From Flagellimonas marinaquae (GTDB taxonomy: Bacteria; Bacteroidota; Bacteroidia; Flavobacteriales; Flavobacteriaceae), in the NCBI RefSeq assembly GCF_003992675.1, contig NZ_RZMZ01000015.1, forward strand, positions 682,001 to 746,000: a stretch of 64,000 nt of DNA. Direction: 5' to 3'. Below are positions 8,354 to 17,542 of this stretch, one piece after another (position 1 is the first letter of the stretch; each line of letters opens with the position of its first letter). Position numbers and translations under genes: made by a program. Below the pieces are notes generated by a model. The model saw only the letters and a program-made list of their open reading frames with translations. It made no database searches and was not told the DNA's origin.

Positions 8354-9667
8354 ATGAAGAAATTGGAATTACACTGGCAAATCCTCATTGGGATGGCCTT
8401 GGGTGTTTTGTTTGCTTTGTTAATGGTTCAATTTGATTGGGGCCCAAAAATTGTATCGGATTGGGTCAAGCCTTTCGGAAATATTTTTATCAACTCGCTT
8501 AAACTGATTGCCGTGCCTTTGATTTTGGCATCCTTGATCAAAGGAGTATCCGACTTGAAAGATATTTCCAAGCTGTCAAAAATGGGAGGGCGAACCATAG
8601 GTATTTATGTAGTCACTACCATTATTGCCGTTACTATCGGTTTACTTGTCGTGAATGTGGTAAAGCCCGGCGGTTCCATTACGGAGGAAACCCGTAACGA
8701 ACTGGTTGAAAACTACAAGGGCGATGCCGATAACATCAAAACGGCCGCAGACAAACAAAAGGAGGCCGGCCCATTGCAGGCGCTTGAAGATTTGGTTCCG
8801 AGCAACATATTCAAGGCGGCCAGCGACAATGGCAATATGCTTCAGGTTATTTTCTTTGCTATCTTTTTTGGAATTGGGCTCATTTTGATTCCAGAGAAAA
8901 CCGCTGAACCGGTTAAAAAATTCTTCGATGGCTTTAACGAAGTCATTTTAAAATTGATAGATATCATCATGCTGGCCGCACCTTATGGTGTGTTTGCGCT
9001 GTTGGCCGCCTTGGTGGTAGAGTCGCCAAGTTTGGACCTATTCCAAGCATTGGCCTGGTATGCCTTCTGTGTGCTTTTAGGTCTAGTGCTTATGTTGTGC
9101 GTGTATCTGTTGATCGCATGGATTTTTACCCAGACCAAACCCACATTTTTCATGAAGGGAATGTCCCCTGCACAATTATTGGCATTTTCAACTAGTTCCA
9201 GTGCCGCTACATTGCCGGTTACCATGGAAAGGGTAGAGGAGCATTTAGGAGTTGAGGAAGAGGTAACCAGTTTTGTTTTGCCCATAGGAGCTACCATCAA
9301 CATGGATGGAACCAGTTTGTACCAAGCCGTGGCCGCTGTTTTTATAGCACAGGCCTTTGGTATGGACCTAAGCCTTTCTGCTCAGTTGGGAATTATTGTT
9401 ACGGCAACTCTTGCTTCGATAGGGAGTGCAGCTGTTCCAGGCGCTGGAATGGTGATGTTGGTCATCGTATTGGCACAAGCAGGGATTCCTGAGGCAGGAC
9501 TTGCACTGATTTTTGCGGTGGATAGACCGTTGGATATGTGCAGGACGGTCGTGAACGTTTCCGGTGATGCCACTGTTTCTTTATTGGTTGCCAAGTCTGT
9601 AGGTAAATTGGGTGAGCCCAAAATAAAGAATTGGGATGACAACTATCGAAAACAAAAAGATAGTTAA
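8354..9667 (+). CDS. Dicarboxylate/amino acid:cation symporter (DAACS family)
   Basis: A 437-residue inner-membrane symporter of the GltP/GltT/DctA family. The re-entrant loop serine motif STSSSAATLPVT and the cation/substrate motif INMDGT are intact, and there are about eight membrane helices plus two hairpins. It imports glutamate, aspartate or C4-dicarboxylates with Na+ or H+. A hydrophilic insert (about residues 108-150, rich in Lys, Glu and Asp) between helices is larger than in GltP but common in Bacteroidota members. Its 3' end overlaps the convergent DCC gene by 4 bp. Confidence 0.93.
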   Translation: MKKLELHWQILIGMALGVLFALLMVQFDWGPKIVSDWVKPFGNIFINSLKLIAVPLILASLIKGVSDLKDISKLSKMGGRTIGIYVVTTIIAVTIGLLVVNVVKPGGSITEETRNELVENYKGDADNIKTAADKQKEAGPLQALEDLVPSNIFKAASDNGNMLQVIFFAIFFGIGLILIPEKTAEPVKKFFDGFNEVILKLIDIIMLAAPYGVFALLAALVVESPSLDLFQALAWYAFCVLLGLVLMLCVYLLIAWIFTQTKPTFFMKGMSPAQLLAFSTSSSAATLPVTMERVEEHLGVEEEVTSFVLPIGATINMDGTSLYQAVAAVFIAQAFGMDLSLSAQLGIIVTATLASIGSAAVPGAGMVMLVIVLAQAGIPEAGLALIFAVDRPLDMCRTVVNVSGDATVSLLVAKSVGKLGEPKIKNWDDNYRKQKDS

Positions 9668-10068
9668 TCCAAAAACTTGGCTTTAAGTTCAGGGGTCGGA
9701 ATCATACAGGCATCTTGCTTGCCGAACCACTTGTACCGGTTTTTGGCCACAAAGTCATAAATCCGGTCGCGGATGGGGGTTGGAATCCAAGTGAAGATGG
9801 CCGATAGTTTCCAGATTCCGCCTAAATCTTGGGCAATTTCCAAGGCAGCATCGGATTTGGTATAATAGGCCACCCCGGGCTCTATCAAAATAATGGAATC
9901 GATTTTACTGGTATCGATTTGCCGCTGGGCCACCAACTCCTGTCCAATGTCACTTTGGAGGGCTGCATAGCGAAAGATGTCCTTTTTGTCCCTTTTGATG
10001 ACAAATTGAACAGCGTTGTTGCACAAATTGCAAACGCCATCGAACAGTATTATCTTTTTATCTTCCAT
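9664..10068 (-). CDS. DCC-family thiol-disulfide oxidoreductase (DUF393)
   Basis: A 134-residue protein of the DCC family, named for the N-terminal D-x-x-C-x-x-C motif, here FDGVCNLC. A conserved RDKKDIFRYAALQS segment follows. It is predicted to have a thioredoxin-like fold with redox-active cysteines; the physiological partner is unknown. No signal peptide, so probably cytosolic. Convergent with, and overlapping by 4 bp, the symporter gene. Confidence 0.88.
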   Translation of the reverse strand: MEDKKIILFDGVCNLCNNAVQFVIKRDKKDIFRYAALQSDIGQELVAQRQIDTSKIDSIILIEPGVAYYTKSDAALEIAQDLGGIWKLSAIFTWIPTPIRDRIYDFVAKNRYKWFGKQDACMIPTPELKAKFLD

Positions 10069-10072
10069 AGTG

Positions 10073-10100
10073 CTGTCATTCCCGCGAAGGCGGGAATCTA
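10073..10100. repeat. Short palindromic repeat (REP-like)
   Basis: TCATTCCCGCGAAGGCGGGAAT contains the inverted repeat ATTCCCGC / GCGGGAAT with a short GAAG... loop. Sequences like this are dispersed in many flavobacterial intergenic regions. It sits 5 bp upstream of the DCC gene start. Confidence 0.5.
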
Positions 10101-10149
10101 TTTCTTTACCCCAAAGATACGCAGCAATCCCCTCAAAGCCTAGCGATTT

Positions 10150-10427
10150 CTAATAGCCGGCCAATGCAAAAATGGTATCAGGAGGCAGTTCACTAAGCTC
10201 AAGCACATCTTTGCCGGATTTGGCCATCGCTTTTCGAATGAGATAGTTTCCGGTTCGGTATCCTACAGCCAGCCTGCCATCGGGGTGTTGGAACATCCAA
10301 TGTTGATAGTTGGCATTGATGGGCAAGGATCTAATCTCCTCTACCCATTGCTCTGCAATCGCTGCTTCTGGTGGTGTATCGGCTTCCGTACGTTCGCCTG
10401 TATATTCTTCGGAAATTGTCCGATTGG
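10150..10427 (-). pseudogene. C-terminal fragment of a DUF2268-like protein
   Basis: On the minus strand a frame ending at the TAG at 10150-10152 encodes about 90 residues without an upstream start codon, with normal protein character: AIAEQWVEEIRSL, then FQHPDGRLAVGYRTGNYLIR, then SGKDVLELSELPPD. The GYRTGNYLIRKAMAKSGKD pattern resembles the C-terminus of DUF2268 (predicted Zn-dependent protease/GldB-related) proteins; that match is from memory and tentative. Upstream, the frame closes with a stop at about 10430, where sequence of a different character starts. It is best read as a gene 5'-truncated by arrival of the neighbouring accessory segment. Confidence 0.5.
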
Positions 10428-10592
10428 AAATCCGACAACGCTATTTATAAATCCGTTTAAATCCATCTGTTTTTGATTCACATCATCTCCCATTGATAAG
10501 AACAACAAAACAACAGTTAATACAAACAGTCCAATCATGATCAAAACCATCATTAATATTATTTGGTAAATAGTTTTAGTTCCGTTTTTCAA
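10341..10592 (-). CDS. Small hypothetical membrane protein, possibly chimeric
   Basis: An 83-residue frame with ATG at 10590-10592: a lysine-rich start, one long hydrophobic helix (about residues 8-33, IILMMVLIMIGLFVLTVVLLFL) and a polar tail. Its last 25 or so codons lie over the DUF2268-like fragment in a different frame, which suggests that the original 3' end was lost and the present stop was met by chance. No family recognised. Low confidence that the protein as read is functional. Confidence 0.35.
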   Translation of the reverse strand: MKNGTKTIYQIILMMVLIMIGLFVLTVVLLFLSMGDDVNQKQMDLNGFINSVVGFPIGQFPKNIQANVRKPIHHQKQRLQSNG

Positions 10593-10625
10593 AATTTAAT
10601 TTTTGACACCTCGTTTGAATATGTT

Positions 10626-10763
10626 GCCCAACGGTTCGTGTATGGCTTCGTTGCGGAAAACGTCCACCGGACTTTTCCGCCATAGCCCTAAGTTAGCGAA
10701 CCAGGCTGGTATTTCCGTATGGAAATTCCAACGGCAATGAGCTATACATAATGATAGCCACTG
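10626..10763. repeat. Cassette-boundary palindrome 1 (attC-like)
   Basis: Between the start of the 83-aa ORF and the stop of the 160-aa ORF. The left arm, GCCCAACGGTTCGTGTATGG, and the right arm, with GCTATACATAATGATAGCC, are imperfectly complementary, and further complementary blocks (GCGGAAAACGTCC / GGACTTTTCCGC) lie inside. It belongs with the elements at 11270-11405 and 12785-12910 by position, arm sequence and size. Confidence 0.5.
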
Positions 10764-10767
10764 TTAT

Positions 10768-11250
10768 TTATTTTGGATTATACTTAGCAAATGTCTTTTC
10801 CATTTTTTTAGCGATTACTTTTGCGTTGGAAATTGCAATTTCCATTTTTTCGAAATCCTTTACTCGTAATCTTTCTCGGTGATTTTCGTCCATAAAATAG
10901 ATGCGATAGACTTTGCTTCTTTCAGTAAATTCCAAACCAGTCCTGCTAAATCCAGTGCTTTTAATGTTCATCATTAAAACCGAAACATCTGTGTAGGTAC
11001 TTATACTTTTCCATTTCCCCAATTTGATGAAAAAGAGACCAATGTATTCCTTAATTTTTTTGTTTTCATATTCCAGTATCACACCTTTTCGAGTAAAAGC
11101 CATGGTCAAGCCTATGATGAATAGAGAAATTCCGCCAACAATTCGGTAAGGAAAAGTAACAAGCAAAAGAACCCCTGAAATAGTTAAAGTCACGCCGATT
11201 ATTCGGAACATCAATGGAAATAAGTATTCCAGTTTATAATCGGTTTTCAA
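10768..11250 (-). CDS. Hypothetical protein with two N-terminal membrane helices, 160 aa
   Basis: Not recognised. Residues about 11-30 and 34-50 form two hydrophobic helices joined by a short turn, followed by a soluble domain of alternating beta strands (about 55-125: GVILEYENKKIKEY, YRIYFMD) and a C-terminal basic helix. The layout (helical hairpin then a PH-like beta domain) is common in small Bacteroidota membrane proteins of unknown role. A/T-rich, flanked on both sides by attC-like palindromes, and in the same orientation as the next two ORFs. Confidence 0.6.
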   Translation of the reverse strand: MKTDYKLEYLFPLMFRIIGVTLTISGVLLLVTFPYRIVGGISLFIIGLTMAFTRKGVILEYENKKIKEYIGLFFIKLGKWKSISTYTDVSVLMMNIKSTGFSRTGLEFTERSKVYRIYFMDENHRERLRVKDFEKMEIAISNAKVIAKKMEKTFAKYNPK

Positions 11251-11269
11251 ATTATTGGATTTTAAAAGT

Positions 11270-11405
11270 GGCTAACGGCCATGGCTATGGCAAGTGCGGG
11301 ATTTTTAAACCGCTTTCTTGTCCACCTACCGTGATTTTATTTAGTTGTAATATCTTCATTTTTAAGCAGTCAACCCGTATTTGCTATAGCCGATGTTGGC
11401 GGTAG
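11270..11405. repeat. Cassette-boundary palindrome 2 (attC-like)
   Basis: The left arm reads GCTAACGGCCATGGCTATGGC and the right arm GCTATAGCCGATGTTGGCGG; GGCTATGGC/GCTATAGCC and AAC/GTT ends are complementary, and an internal CAAGTGCGG...CCGTATTTG pair extends it. It lies just upstream of the ATG of the 160-aa ORF and just downstream of the stop of the 455-aa ORF, the same relation as elements 1 and 3. Confidence 0.55.
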
Positions 11406-11408
11406 TTT

Positions 11409-12776
11409 TTATATTATACAATTTCTTAATTCAGTCAAAAAATCTTGTTTCTTGTTCTTTAAGTCTAAATATACGGAAATCGGTTTTTGCGTTCTAAATG
11501 CTTTTTGTTTATCTGATGCTGTTTTTTCATTTTTATATAACCAAGCTAATGGAGATACTGCCAAAGGTAAAATTGATACTTCATTTATTATTAGAGGGAC
11601 AGCAACATTAGCTGATGCCCAATATTTTCTCGATAAATCAGCTTGTTTTTTTATTAAATCCCATTCAGATTCAGCTTTTTTGATTTCTTCTATGAAACCT
11701 TCTTGAATGAATCGTATTTTTTGTTCATCAATTTCGTTAATATCTATTTTCGAAAGTTCACTATATATTTTTTTTAGCTCTTGTCTTACACCTTCCAATC
11801 TTCCTTCTTGTCTTATTTTCAATGCAAAGGCTGTATCAACATTATTTAAAAATGTTAAAGGCATTTGTGAGTACAAATGATTAGTTTTAGTCCAGAAGTC
11901 ATTTACTCCCATTTGTTTCATTTGATACCAAACTGTTTTCGATGGTGTATAGATATTTCCTCCAGTTAATTTAGAGACATATTGCATAGCTTCTATTGCT
12001 CCGCCACTTTTAGTTGGCGTAATCATTCCATCTTTATTAAAAATGCTTTTGTCAATCTTATCCCATAGAAGATTGGTTTTAGATATATGTTCAAGTACTT
12101 TGACTGCAAAAGATTCCGCTTCTTTATTAGTGAAAATAGGGTTTTGTAGAGAAAGTATATCTTGAATTATTTGGTCTTTAGTTTTATTTTTTGAGTAAAT
12201 AGCAAATTGTTCAGCTAAATGATTCTCTGCTGATTCTTTTCCGATTTCAAAAAATTCATCAGGATTTGACTTTAGTACTCTTTCTTTTATTTTTTGGTCA
12301 ATCTTACCTCTTAAGTCTAAATCATATTCACAAGGATTTATTACTAGTTTTACGATTCCTGCTTTTACCCATTTTTGAATTACTATGTAAAAGTATAAAG
12401 CGTCTAAAAAATCAGGTAACCACCTTTTGGCATTTCTTCTAGGGTCAATACTTTGATTGGTAACAGATGGATTCTGTAGAGGATGAAATACTAATATTTT
12501 GTCAGAATAAAGTGAAAATCTAACAATTTCACCTATGATTCTATTTGCTTTTAAAGTTGAATAATGTATACTAGAAAATGTACTTTTTAAATTTCCTAAT
12601 TCAGTTGAATAATCAAAATTTCTTGGATATAATTTAGCAAATACACGATAGGTCCTTTTAACTTTTAGTTGAGTAATATTCTTAGCAACATCATCCCAAG
12701 TTTTACACTTCTTTAAATCAAAAGTCTGATTTAAGAAGTCATAAAATTTGTCGTTTTGTTCATCGAAATAATCCAT
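11409..12776 (-). CDS. Hypothetical protein, 455 aa, no family recognised
   Basis: A complete, A/T-rich ORF with ATG at 12774-12776. No signal peptide or membrane segment. Visible features are a central block with ILVFHPLQNPSV and DPRRNAKRWLPDFLDALYFY, then a W-x(2)-AGIVKLVINP segment, a helical C-terminal half, and a basic tail with a KKQDFLTELRN end. The block pattern suggests a nucleic-acid or nucleotide-binding alpha/beta domain, but I cannot name it. It is flanked by attC-like palindromes and lies among low-G+C singletons, so it was probably acquired horizontally. A defence or toxin role is possible but unsupported. Confidence 0.65.
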   Translation of the reverse strand: MDYFDEQNDKFYDFLNQTFDLKKCKTWDDVAKNITQLKVKRTYRVFAKLYPRNFDYSTELGNLKSTFSSIHYSTLKANRIIGEIVRFSLYSDKILVFHPLQNPSVTNQSIDPRRNAKRWLPDFLDALYFYIVIQKWVKAGIVKLVINPCEYDLDLRGKIDQKIKERVLKSNPDEFFEIGKESAENHLAEQFAIYSKNKTKDQIIQDILSLQNPIFTNKEAESFAVKVLEHISKTNLLWDKIDKSIFNKDGMITPTKSGGAIEAMQYVSKLTGGNIYTPSKTVWYQMKQMGVNDFWTKTNHLYSQMPLTFLNNVDTAFALKIRQEGRLEGVRQELKKIYSELSKIDINEIDEQKIRFIQEGFIEEIKKAESEWDLIKKQADLSRKYWASANVAVPLIINEVSILPLAVSPLAWLYKNEKTASDKQKAFRTQKPISVYLDLKNKKQDFLTELRNCII

Positions 12777-12784
12777 TCAGTTCA

Positions 12785-12910
12785 AATTACCGCCAACGGT
12801 CTCGTGTATGAGTAGTTGCGTGGGTTAGCGCTTAACTTTACAAGCCAGCCCTGAGTGCAGTCGAAGGGTAGTCGAATCCGCCGTAATTGCGGTTATACAT
12901 TGTTGGCAAC
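12785..12910. repeat. Cassette-boundary palindrome 3 (attC-like)
   Basis: The left arm is CCGCCAACGGTCTCGTGTATG and the right arm GCGGTTATACATTGTTGGC: CCGCCAAC/GTTGGC ends and GTGTATG/CATTG-TATAC blocks pair imperfectly. A REP-like insert (CCCTGAGTGCAGTCGAAGGGTAG) is carried in the loop. The right arm overlaps the last codons of the 161-aa ORF. Confidence 0.6.
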
Positions 12911-13378
12911 AGTATTTAATTTATTATACATTATTCCTACTAATATTACAAAACAAATAATTGAACTTAATTGGTTTATAAGAATCTCATAAAAAACAAA
13001 TTCTGTACTGAGTAATTCATAAGATTTAAATACTTTATTCTGGTATTCTTCTCCTAAGTTATTGTCAGTAAATGGAATCAGAAACCAAAAAAAGTACAAG
13101 CCTATATTAGCCAGAACTCCAGCGGTCATTTTTGATTTAATTTTTCTCTTTTCATTCAATTCAGAATTAATGAGATAGTTCATTAGTTTTAAGAACAATA
13201 CAACCGCTAATACAACACTTGAGTAAGCAGCAATTGCACTGGATAATAAAATATCTAAATCTGTTAAAAAAAAAATTCTTTCTAGGATTTTAAACATCAA
13301 AGTGTGAAGCCCTAACGGAAATAATACTCCAAATAAAATTCCTACAGAAATAATTCCAAATAATTTGTCTTTTCTCAT
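12893..13378 (-). CDS. Hypothetical four-helix membrane protein, 161 aa
   Basis: Not recognised. The start chosen is ATG at 13376-13378 (MRKDKLFGIISVG); an extra 17 codons are open upstream, but they run through the GTTGCCAAC boundary sequence and look non-coding. Four hydrophobic segments are visible (about residues 8-28, 40-62, 85-105 and 130-150) with short polar loops. The stop codon and last few residues (NTVANNV) lie inside attC-like palindrome 3. A/T-rich, same strand as the other ORFs of this segment. Confidence 0.55.
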   Translation of the reverse strand: MRKDKLFGIISVGILFGVLFPLGLHTLMFKILERIFFLTDLDILLSSAIAAYSSVVLAVVLFLKLMNYLINSELNEKRKIKSKMTAGVLANIGLYFFWFLIPFTDNNLGEEYQNKVFKSYELLSTEFVFYEILINQLSSIICFVILVGIMYNKLNTVANNV

Positions 13379-13569
13379 ATTGTTGCCAACTTGTTTATAG
13401 AAACATAAAAGACATCCATATACCTTCAAAAAGGCCTATAACCAATGTATTTCACCATCGGTTACTAATTTCACCGAAATTTCCTTCAAAAGCAATAGCG
13501 TAATCTTCGCAGTTGTAAGAAGTTATCAACCAACAACTGTTTTGTGTTTCATAAAATAGGTGGGGTGGA

Positions 13570-15246
13570 CTAATCCGCTTTAATCATCTTTAAATGCTCC
13601 TTGGACCCCGTCATCTGCCAATGTCCCAAGGACATGGGAATGCAGCCAATACCGTTCAAGGTGTCGAAAAAGTCCTTAAGCACAAATTCCTCTCCATTTA
13701 CCTCCTTTTGATGGGCGTATGCGGCCATGGCACTTTCCAATAGGTACTTTCCGGTGATGTAACTGGTGCCATACCCGGGTTGGCGCAAATAGAGGTGCTG
13801 TTCAAAAATGAGCAGTTCCTTTTCGGTTTTCATCCAGCCCCTTGGGGTGTATTCGCTATGGATGCCGCCTGCTTCTTCCATGGTCATTTCATTGGCGTGG
13901 GCGTATAAGGAGCCCAAGCCCCTTGCTGCACGCTGCGCAATCATGATATACACTATCTCACGCGCCCTTGGACTGTCTTCGTACAGTCCGGCCTGCATAA
14001 ACATTTCTTCCACGGCGGTTGCGGTTCCCTCGTTTCGGGAATCCCAAATATTGTACAACAAAGGGCCTTTCCGGATTTCACTGGGGTGCGGCTCGGTATC
14101 CATACGTGCCAGTTCAAACCAATGGTAAAAATGGGAATAGAGCGGTCTGGGGTCGTAATGTTCACCTATGGTGAAGAAATTGCGTTTTTCCTCGGGGATG
14201 AACTCGCCCAAGTGCTCGCGTAGGGCGGTATCAAAATAGGGTTTTACGGTAACGATGTCCTGCTGGTCCAGAAAATTGATCAAACTTTTGGCGGCTTCAT
14301 CGGCCATGGCATCATAAGCTTCGGGGGAATCCGCAGCGACCAACTCGGGCAGGTTTCTATTTTTATGTTCCTCCAGTTTTAGGGAGGCCCACGCGCGGTC
14401 CAGTTCCCGTTTTAGGATCATTACCTCATCATCCCAGGTCAAGGGCACCAAATGGACATTTTGCAAATACCAGGTATAGTTTTCCTTGCCAATTCCGGAG
14501 GGACCTGTTTTGGTCTCCGCTTCGGCCCGTAACCAAGTGGCAAATTCGTTGGTGGATGATATGGCGTTATCGATCACTCCAATCAATTCGATATCCTCCG
14601 CAAGGCTTGGCTGTTTTTTAAGTTCGGATAATACCTCGCTTTGGGTTTCAATATCCCGAATCCCCGCAATCCATAAATCCTTTGCGTTTCCGGTCAGGTT
14701 TTTTTGCGCTTGTTTGTTCAGCGGAGCAATTACTTTTATGTCATTTAAAAGTCTGTCCCTTTCTTCTTTTGAAAGGGGGAAAGTGTAGGTCCAGAGCTCC
14801 GTGGTGCCATGATGGGTGGGTCCTTCGTGGGCGGGCACATCGCTTCTGGCGGTCCAAACCGTTTTGTAGTAGGCAGGATCGCGTACCCAAGGTTTCAATA
14901 TCCGATGGTTAAAATCGTAGCCGTTCATTTCGGCCCATACGATCATCCAATCCACTTGGTTTTCCACGGACCAGTTGGTGGTGTCGATAGCTTGTAGTTT
15001 TGACTGCAATTCTTTAAACTTTGGCCAGCGTTTGTCAAAGGTCTCCGCGGTATAATCGGGAGCTCCGTCCAATAGAGGTGGATTTTCAAAGGTTCGCCAT
15101 TCCTTGAACAGGGCGACCAAGTCCCCATAATCGTTGGAGGTAAATGTGGTTTCGGTCTGGTTTTCTTCTGTACCGCTTTTCTTTTCGGTTTGGCAACCGA
15201 TACAAAGTAAGGTCAGTAGCGCTAGGGTGATGGTGGTTGTTTTCAA
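13570..15246 (-). CDS. DUF885 family lipoprotein (putative metallopeptidase-like)
   Basis: A DUF885 protein. I place the start at TTG 15244-15246, giving [18 protein letters not shown], a proper lipoprotein signal with Cys18; the frame is open to 15342 but those residues precede the signal peptide and would spoil it. DUF885 covers about residues 60-555, with the histidine-rich helical segment [16 protein letters not shown] and [20 protein letters not shown]. Members are helical, related in fold to M32/M3-type zinc peptidases, but the canonical HEXXH is not seen, so activity is uncertain. Located 82 bp downstream of the TPR/HTH regulator gene, probably co-transcribed. Confidence 0.82.
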   Translation of the reverse strand: MKTTTITLALLTLLCIGCQTEKKSGTEENQTETTFTSNDYGDLVALFKEWRTFENPPLLDGAPDYTAETFDKRWPKFKELQSKLQAIDTTNWSVENQVDWMIVWAEMNGYDFNHRILKPWVRDPAYYKTVWTARSDVPAHEGPTHHGTTELWTYTFPLSKEERDRLLNDIKVIAPLNKQAQKNLTGNAKDLWIAGIRDIETQSEVLSELKKQPSLAEDIELIGVIDNAISSTNEFATWLRAEAETKTGPSGIGKENYTWYLQNVHLVPLTWDDEVMILKRELDRAWASLKLEEHKNRNLPELVAADSPEAYDAMADEAAKSLINFLDQQDIVTVKPYFDTALREHLGEFIPEEKRNFFTIGEHYDPRPLYSHFYHWFELARMDTEPHPSEIRKGPLLYNIWDSRNEGTATAVEEMFMQAGLYEDSPRAREIVYIMIAQRAARGLGSLYAHANEMTMEEAGGIHSEYTPRGWMKTEKELLIFEQHLYLRQPGYGTSYITGKYLLESAMAAYAHQKEVNGEEFVLKDFFDTLNGIGCIPMSLGHWQMTGSKEHLKMIKAD

Positions 15247-15328
15247 TGGGTTGCTATTTAGTTGGTCTCTAAGTTCGCCTAAATAGGGTTCAAAAACAAC
15301 AGCTAATGAAGTGGATGATGAATTTGAC

Positions 15329-17230
15329 CTACAAGGAACCAAGAAAATTGGACAGATCCATGTCCTTATCCAATCCCAATTTCTTCTTTAAGCGGTATTT
15401 CGATTTCAGGATACTATCGGGCAGCACATTCAGTGTGGCCGCAATTTCCTTGGTGGTCAGGTTCATGCGCAAAAAGGCGGCCAACCGGATTTCCTTTTCT
15501 GAAATATCTTGATAGATCGTCTTGAGTTTTTGGTCAAAATCATTGTGTACCTCCGCAAAGTAGGTTTTGAACACTTCCCAATCCTTGTCCGAGGCATTTT
15601 CTTTTTTTAGCAGCATCACAATCCTCCGAAACTCCATCTTGAACTTTTCAGGCGAGTTTTTGATGTTCTCCAGGTTGTCCATCAACTCTTGGATAAAGGT
15701 ATTTTTTTGCACCAAATTCAGGGTCTGACTGGTGAGCTCCTTCTTTTTGTGGGCAATTTCCTGTTTGTAGATTTCCTCCTGCTTTTCGCGGGCAATCTTG
15801 TTTTTCTTCATTTTCTGACGGTAACCGAACACCAAAAGACCGGAAAGGGCTAGGGCAGAGGCCATACCTCCAGCGTATAAACCTTTGGTGAGTTGGTCCA
15901 CCTTTGCCTTTGCGTTCAGCGTATTGATTTCCTCTTCTTGCAGGGCGATTTCGGCTTCTTTCTTTTCGGTTTCATAAATGGTTTTGAGTTCTTCTATTTG
16001 CTGGGACTTTCTACTGTTGAAAATACTATCGTTTATGATTTGATATGTTCTTAGGTCCGCTATGGCATTGGTGTATTTGCCCAAGCTTTCGTGGATTTGA
16101 CTGCGTTCCTTGTAGGATTGTCCAAGGATGGAAACGGCACCAATGCTTTCGGCGATTTCAATTACGCGATCCATTTTTTTAAGGGCTTCGCTAAACTCTT
16201 TGGATTGGTAATCAACTTGTGCAAGTTCTTTGAGCGAAGAAGCTATGTCCAGTTGTATGCCAGTACTTTCCGATACCTTGTAAGACTCTTCCAAAAACGT
16301 TCTTGCATCATTCAAGAGCCCCTTTTTGGAATAAATTCGACCCAAATCCCGTAATGCAGTGGATAAAGTTGATTTTACACCCACTTCTTGTGCCAATGTC
16401 ATGGCAGCTCTTTGGTACTCCTCAGCCTTTTGCATATCCCCAAGCGCTTCAGCGGCCAATCCCGCATGGTTGGCGGCATAGGATTGGTATACCTTATCAT
16501 CTTCATCGCGATAAATGGCAAAGGCTTCCTCCTCATAGGCAAGGGAAGCGTTAAAATTTCCAAGCTTGTATTCAATCTGCCCCAATTGCAACAATGCATC
16601 TCCCTTTCGTACCTTGTCTCCCACCTCTTCAAAAAAGCGTAGCGCATTTAGGGTTTCATTTAGGGCCAGGGTATAATTGCCCTTGTCCATGTAAACGCTT
16701 CCCAAAACCTCATATTCTGCACCGATCAGATTGAATTCCTTTAAATCTGTCTCGTTTCTGTTTTGATCATTATAAAGTGCGATGTTTCGGTGGGTAATTT
16801 TAATGGCCCTGTCGTAATTTCCTTTTTCACGTTCAATTCCGGCTAGGGAATGGTTGGCAAAAATTTGTCCTCTGATGGATTTTATTTCCTTGAATTTTTC
16901 CAATGAAAGCTCATAGAAATAGGTAGCTGAGTCGTTCTCGGTTCGGTTGGAAAAATAATTCCCAAATTGAAGATAGCCATTGGCAATTCCCTTTTTATAG
17001 TTCAGTTTTTCCGAAAGGTCAAACGCTTGTTGTGCGTAGTCTCGCGCCAAATCGGGGTCTGTGAACATCATCCGTTCATGTATTCGGGAAAGCAGTTGCG
17101 CTTTTTCAATGGTTTCTGGAAGTTGTTCGGTGCGGGTGATCAAACTGTCCAATTCTTTTTCCCGGCCTTGGGCGTTCATGGATTGCCCAAAAAGGGAAAG
17201 TAAACTTACAATAATGACGAAGTGTTTCAC
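15329..17230 (-). CDS. TPR-repeat membrane protein with C-terminal LuxR-like HTH
   Basis: A 633-residue regulator. After a signal peptide or first helix (cleavage near MNA-QG), residues about 30-430 are TPR repeats in the periplasm, a membrane helix follows near 440-460 ([21 protein letters not shown]), then a coiled coil and a cytosolic C-terminal HTH ([26 protein letters not shown] region) of LuxR/GerE type. This one-component architecture is common in Flavobacteriia. It is divergent from the cytolysin-like gene across a 312-bp spacer containing repeated TGTCCAT sites, which makes it a candidate regulator of that gene and of itself. The signal sensed is unknown. Confidence 0.8.
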   Translation of the reverse strand: MKHFVIIVSLLSLFGQSMNAQGREKELDSLITRTEQLPETIEKAQLLSRIHERMMFTDPDLARDYAQQAFDLSEKLNYKKGIANGYLQFGNYFSNRTENDSATYFYELSLEKFKEIKSIRGQIFANHSLAGIEREKGNYDRAIKITHRNIALYNDQNRNETDLKEFNLIGAEYEVLGSVYMDKGNYTLALNETLNALRFFEEVGDKVRKGDALLQLGQIEYKLGNFNASLAYEEEAFAIYRDEDDKVYQSYAANHAGLAAEALGDMQKAEEYQRAAMTLAQEVGVKSTLSTALRDLGRIYSKKGLLNDARTFLEESYKVSESTGIQLDIASSLKELAQVDYQSKEFSEALKKMDRVIEIAESIGAVSILGQSYKERSQIHESLGKYTNAIADLRTYQIINDSIFNSRKSQQIEELKTIYETEKKEAEIALQEEEINTLNAKAKVDQLTKGLYAGGMASALALSGLLVFGYRQKMKKNKIAREKQEEIYKQEIAHKKKELTSQTLNLVQKNTFIQELMDNLENIKNSPEKFKMEFRRIVMLLKKENASDKDWEVFKTYFAEVHNDFDQKLKTIYQDISEKEIRLAAFLRMNLTTKEIAATLNVLPDSILKSKYRLKKKLGLDKDMDLSNFLGSL

Positions 17231-17310
17231 GAGGTTATGCTTTAATACTTTCTAAAGTAGTAAATAATACAAAGCATCGTACCCATTCAATATCGGCATC
17301 TAAACCTTCT

Positions 17311-17472
17311 TGTCCATACATTGTCCATGGATTTGGATGGGGTTTACTTTTTTAGTAACACCATAAAACATTGATTTTCAAACTAATAAACTCTTTATGA
17401 ATATCTTGTGTACAACCAATGTCCATCTCCATTAAACCGTATTAAATCCTTATGTGTCCATACTTTGTCCAT
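17311..17472. promoter_or_regulatory. TGTCCAT direct-repeat cluster between regulator and cytolysin gene
   Basis: TGTCCAT occurs five times on the plus strand, at 17311, 17322, 17420, 17455 and 17466. The first two and last two form pairs with 11-bp start-to-start spacing and a near-identical frame (TGTCCATACaTTGTCCAT and TGTCCATACtTTGTCCAT). One helical turn between half-sites fits a DNA-binding dimer or tandem binding. The pairs flank the region where the two divergent promoters should lie. No exact TAnnTTTG box was identified. The operator role is inferred. Confidence 0.55.
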
Positions 17473-17542
17473 ATCAGTAAATAGGTTGCTAGGGGTTTGA
17501 GGTCTAATTTCGACAACGTTGAACCCTTTAAACCAATTAGTT

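Noticed and set aside
10626..12910. Canonical integron attC sites with an integrase
   Set aside because: The arm ends only partly match RYYYAAC/GTTRRRY and no integrase gene is present in the window, so I call them attC-like only.
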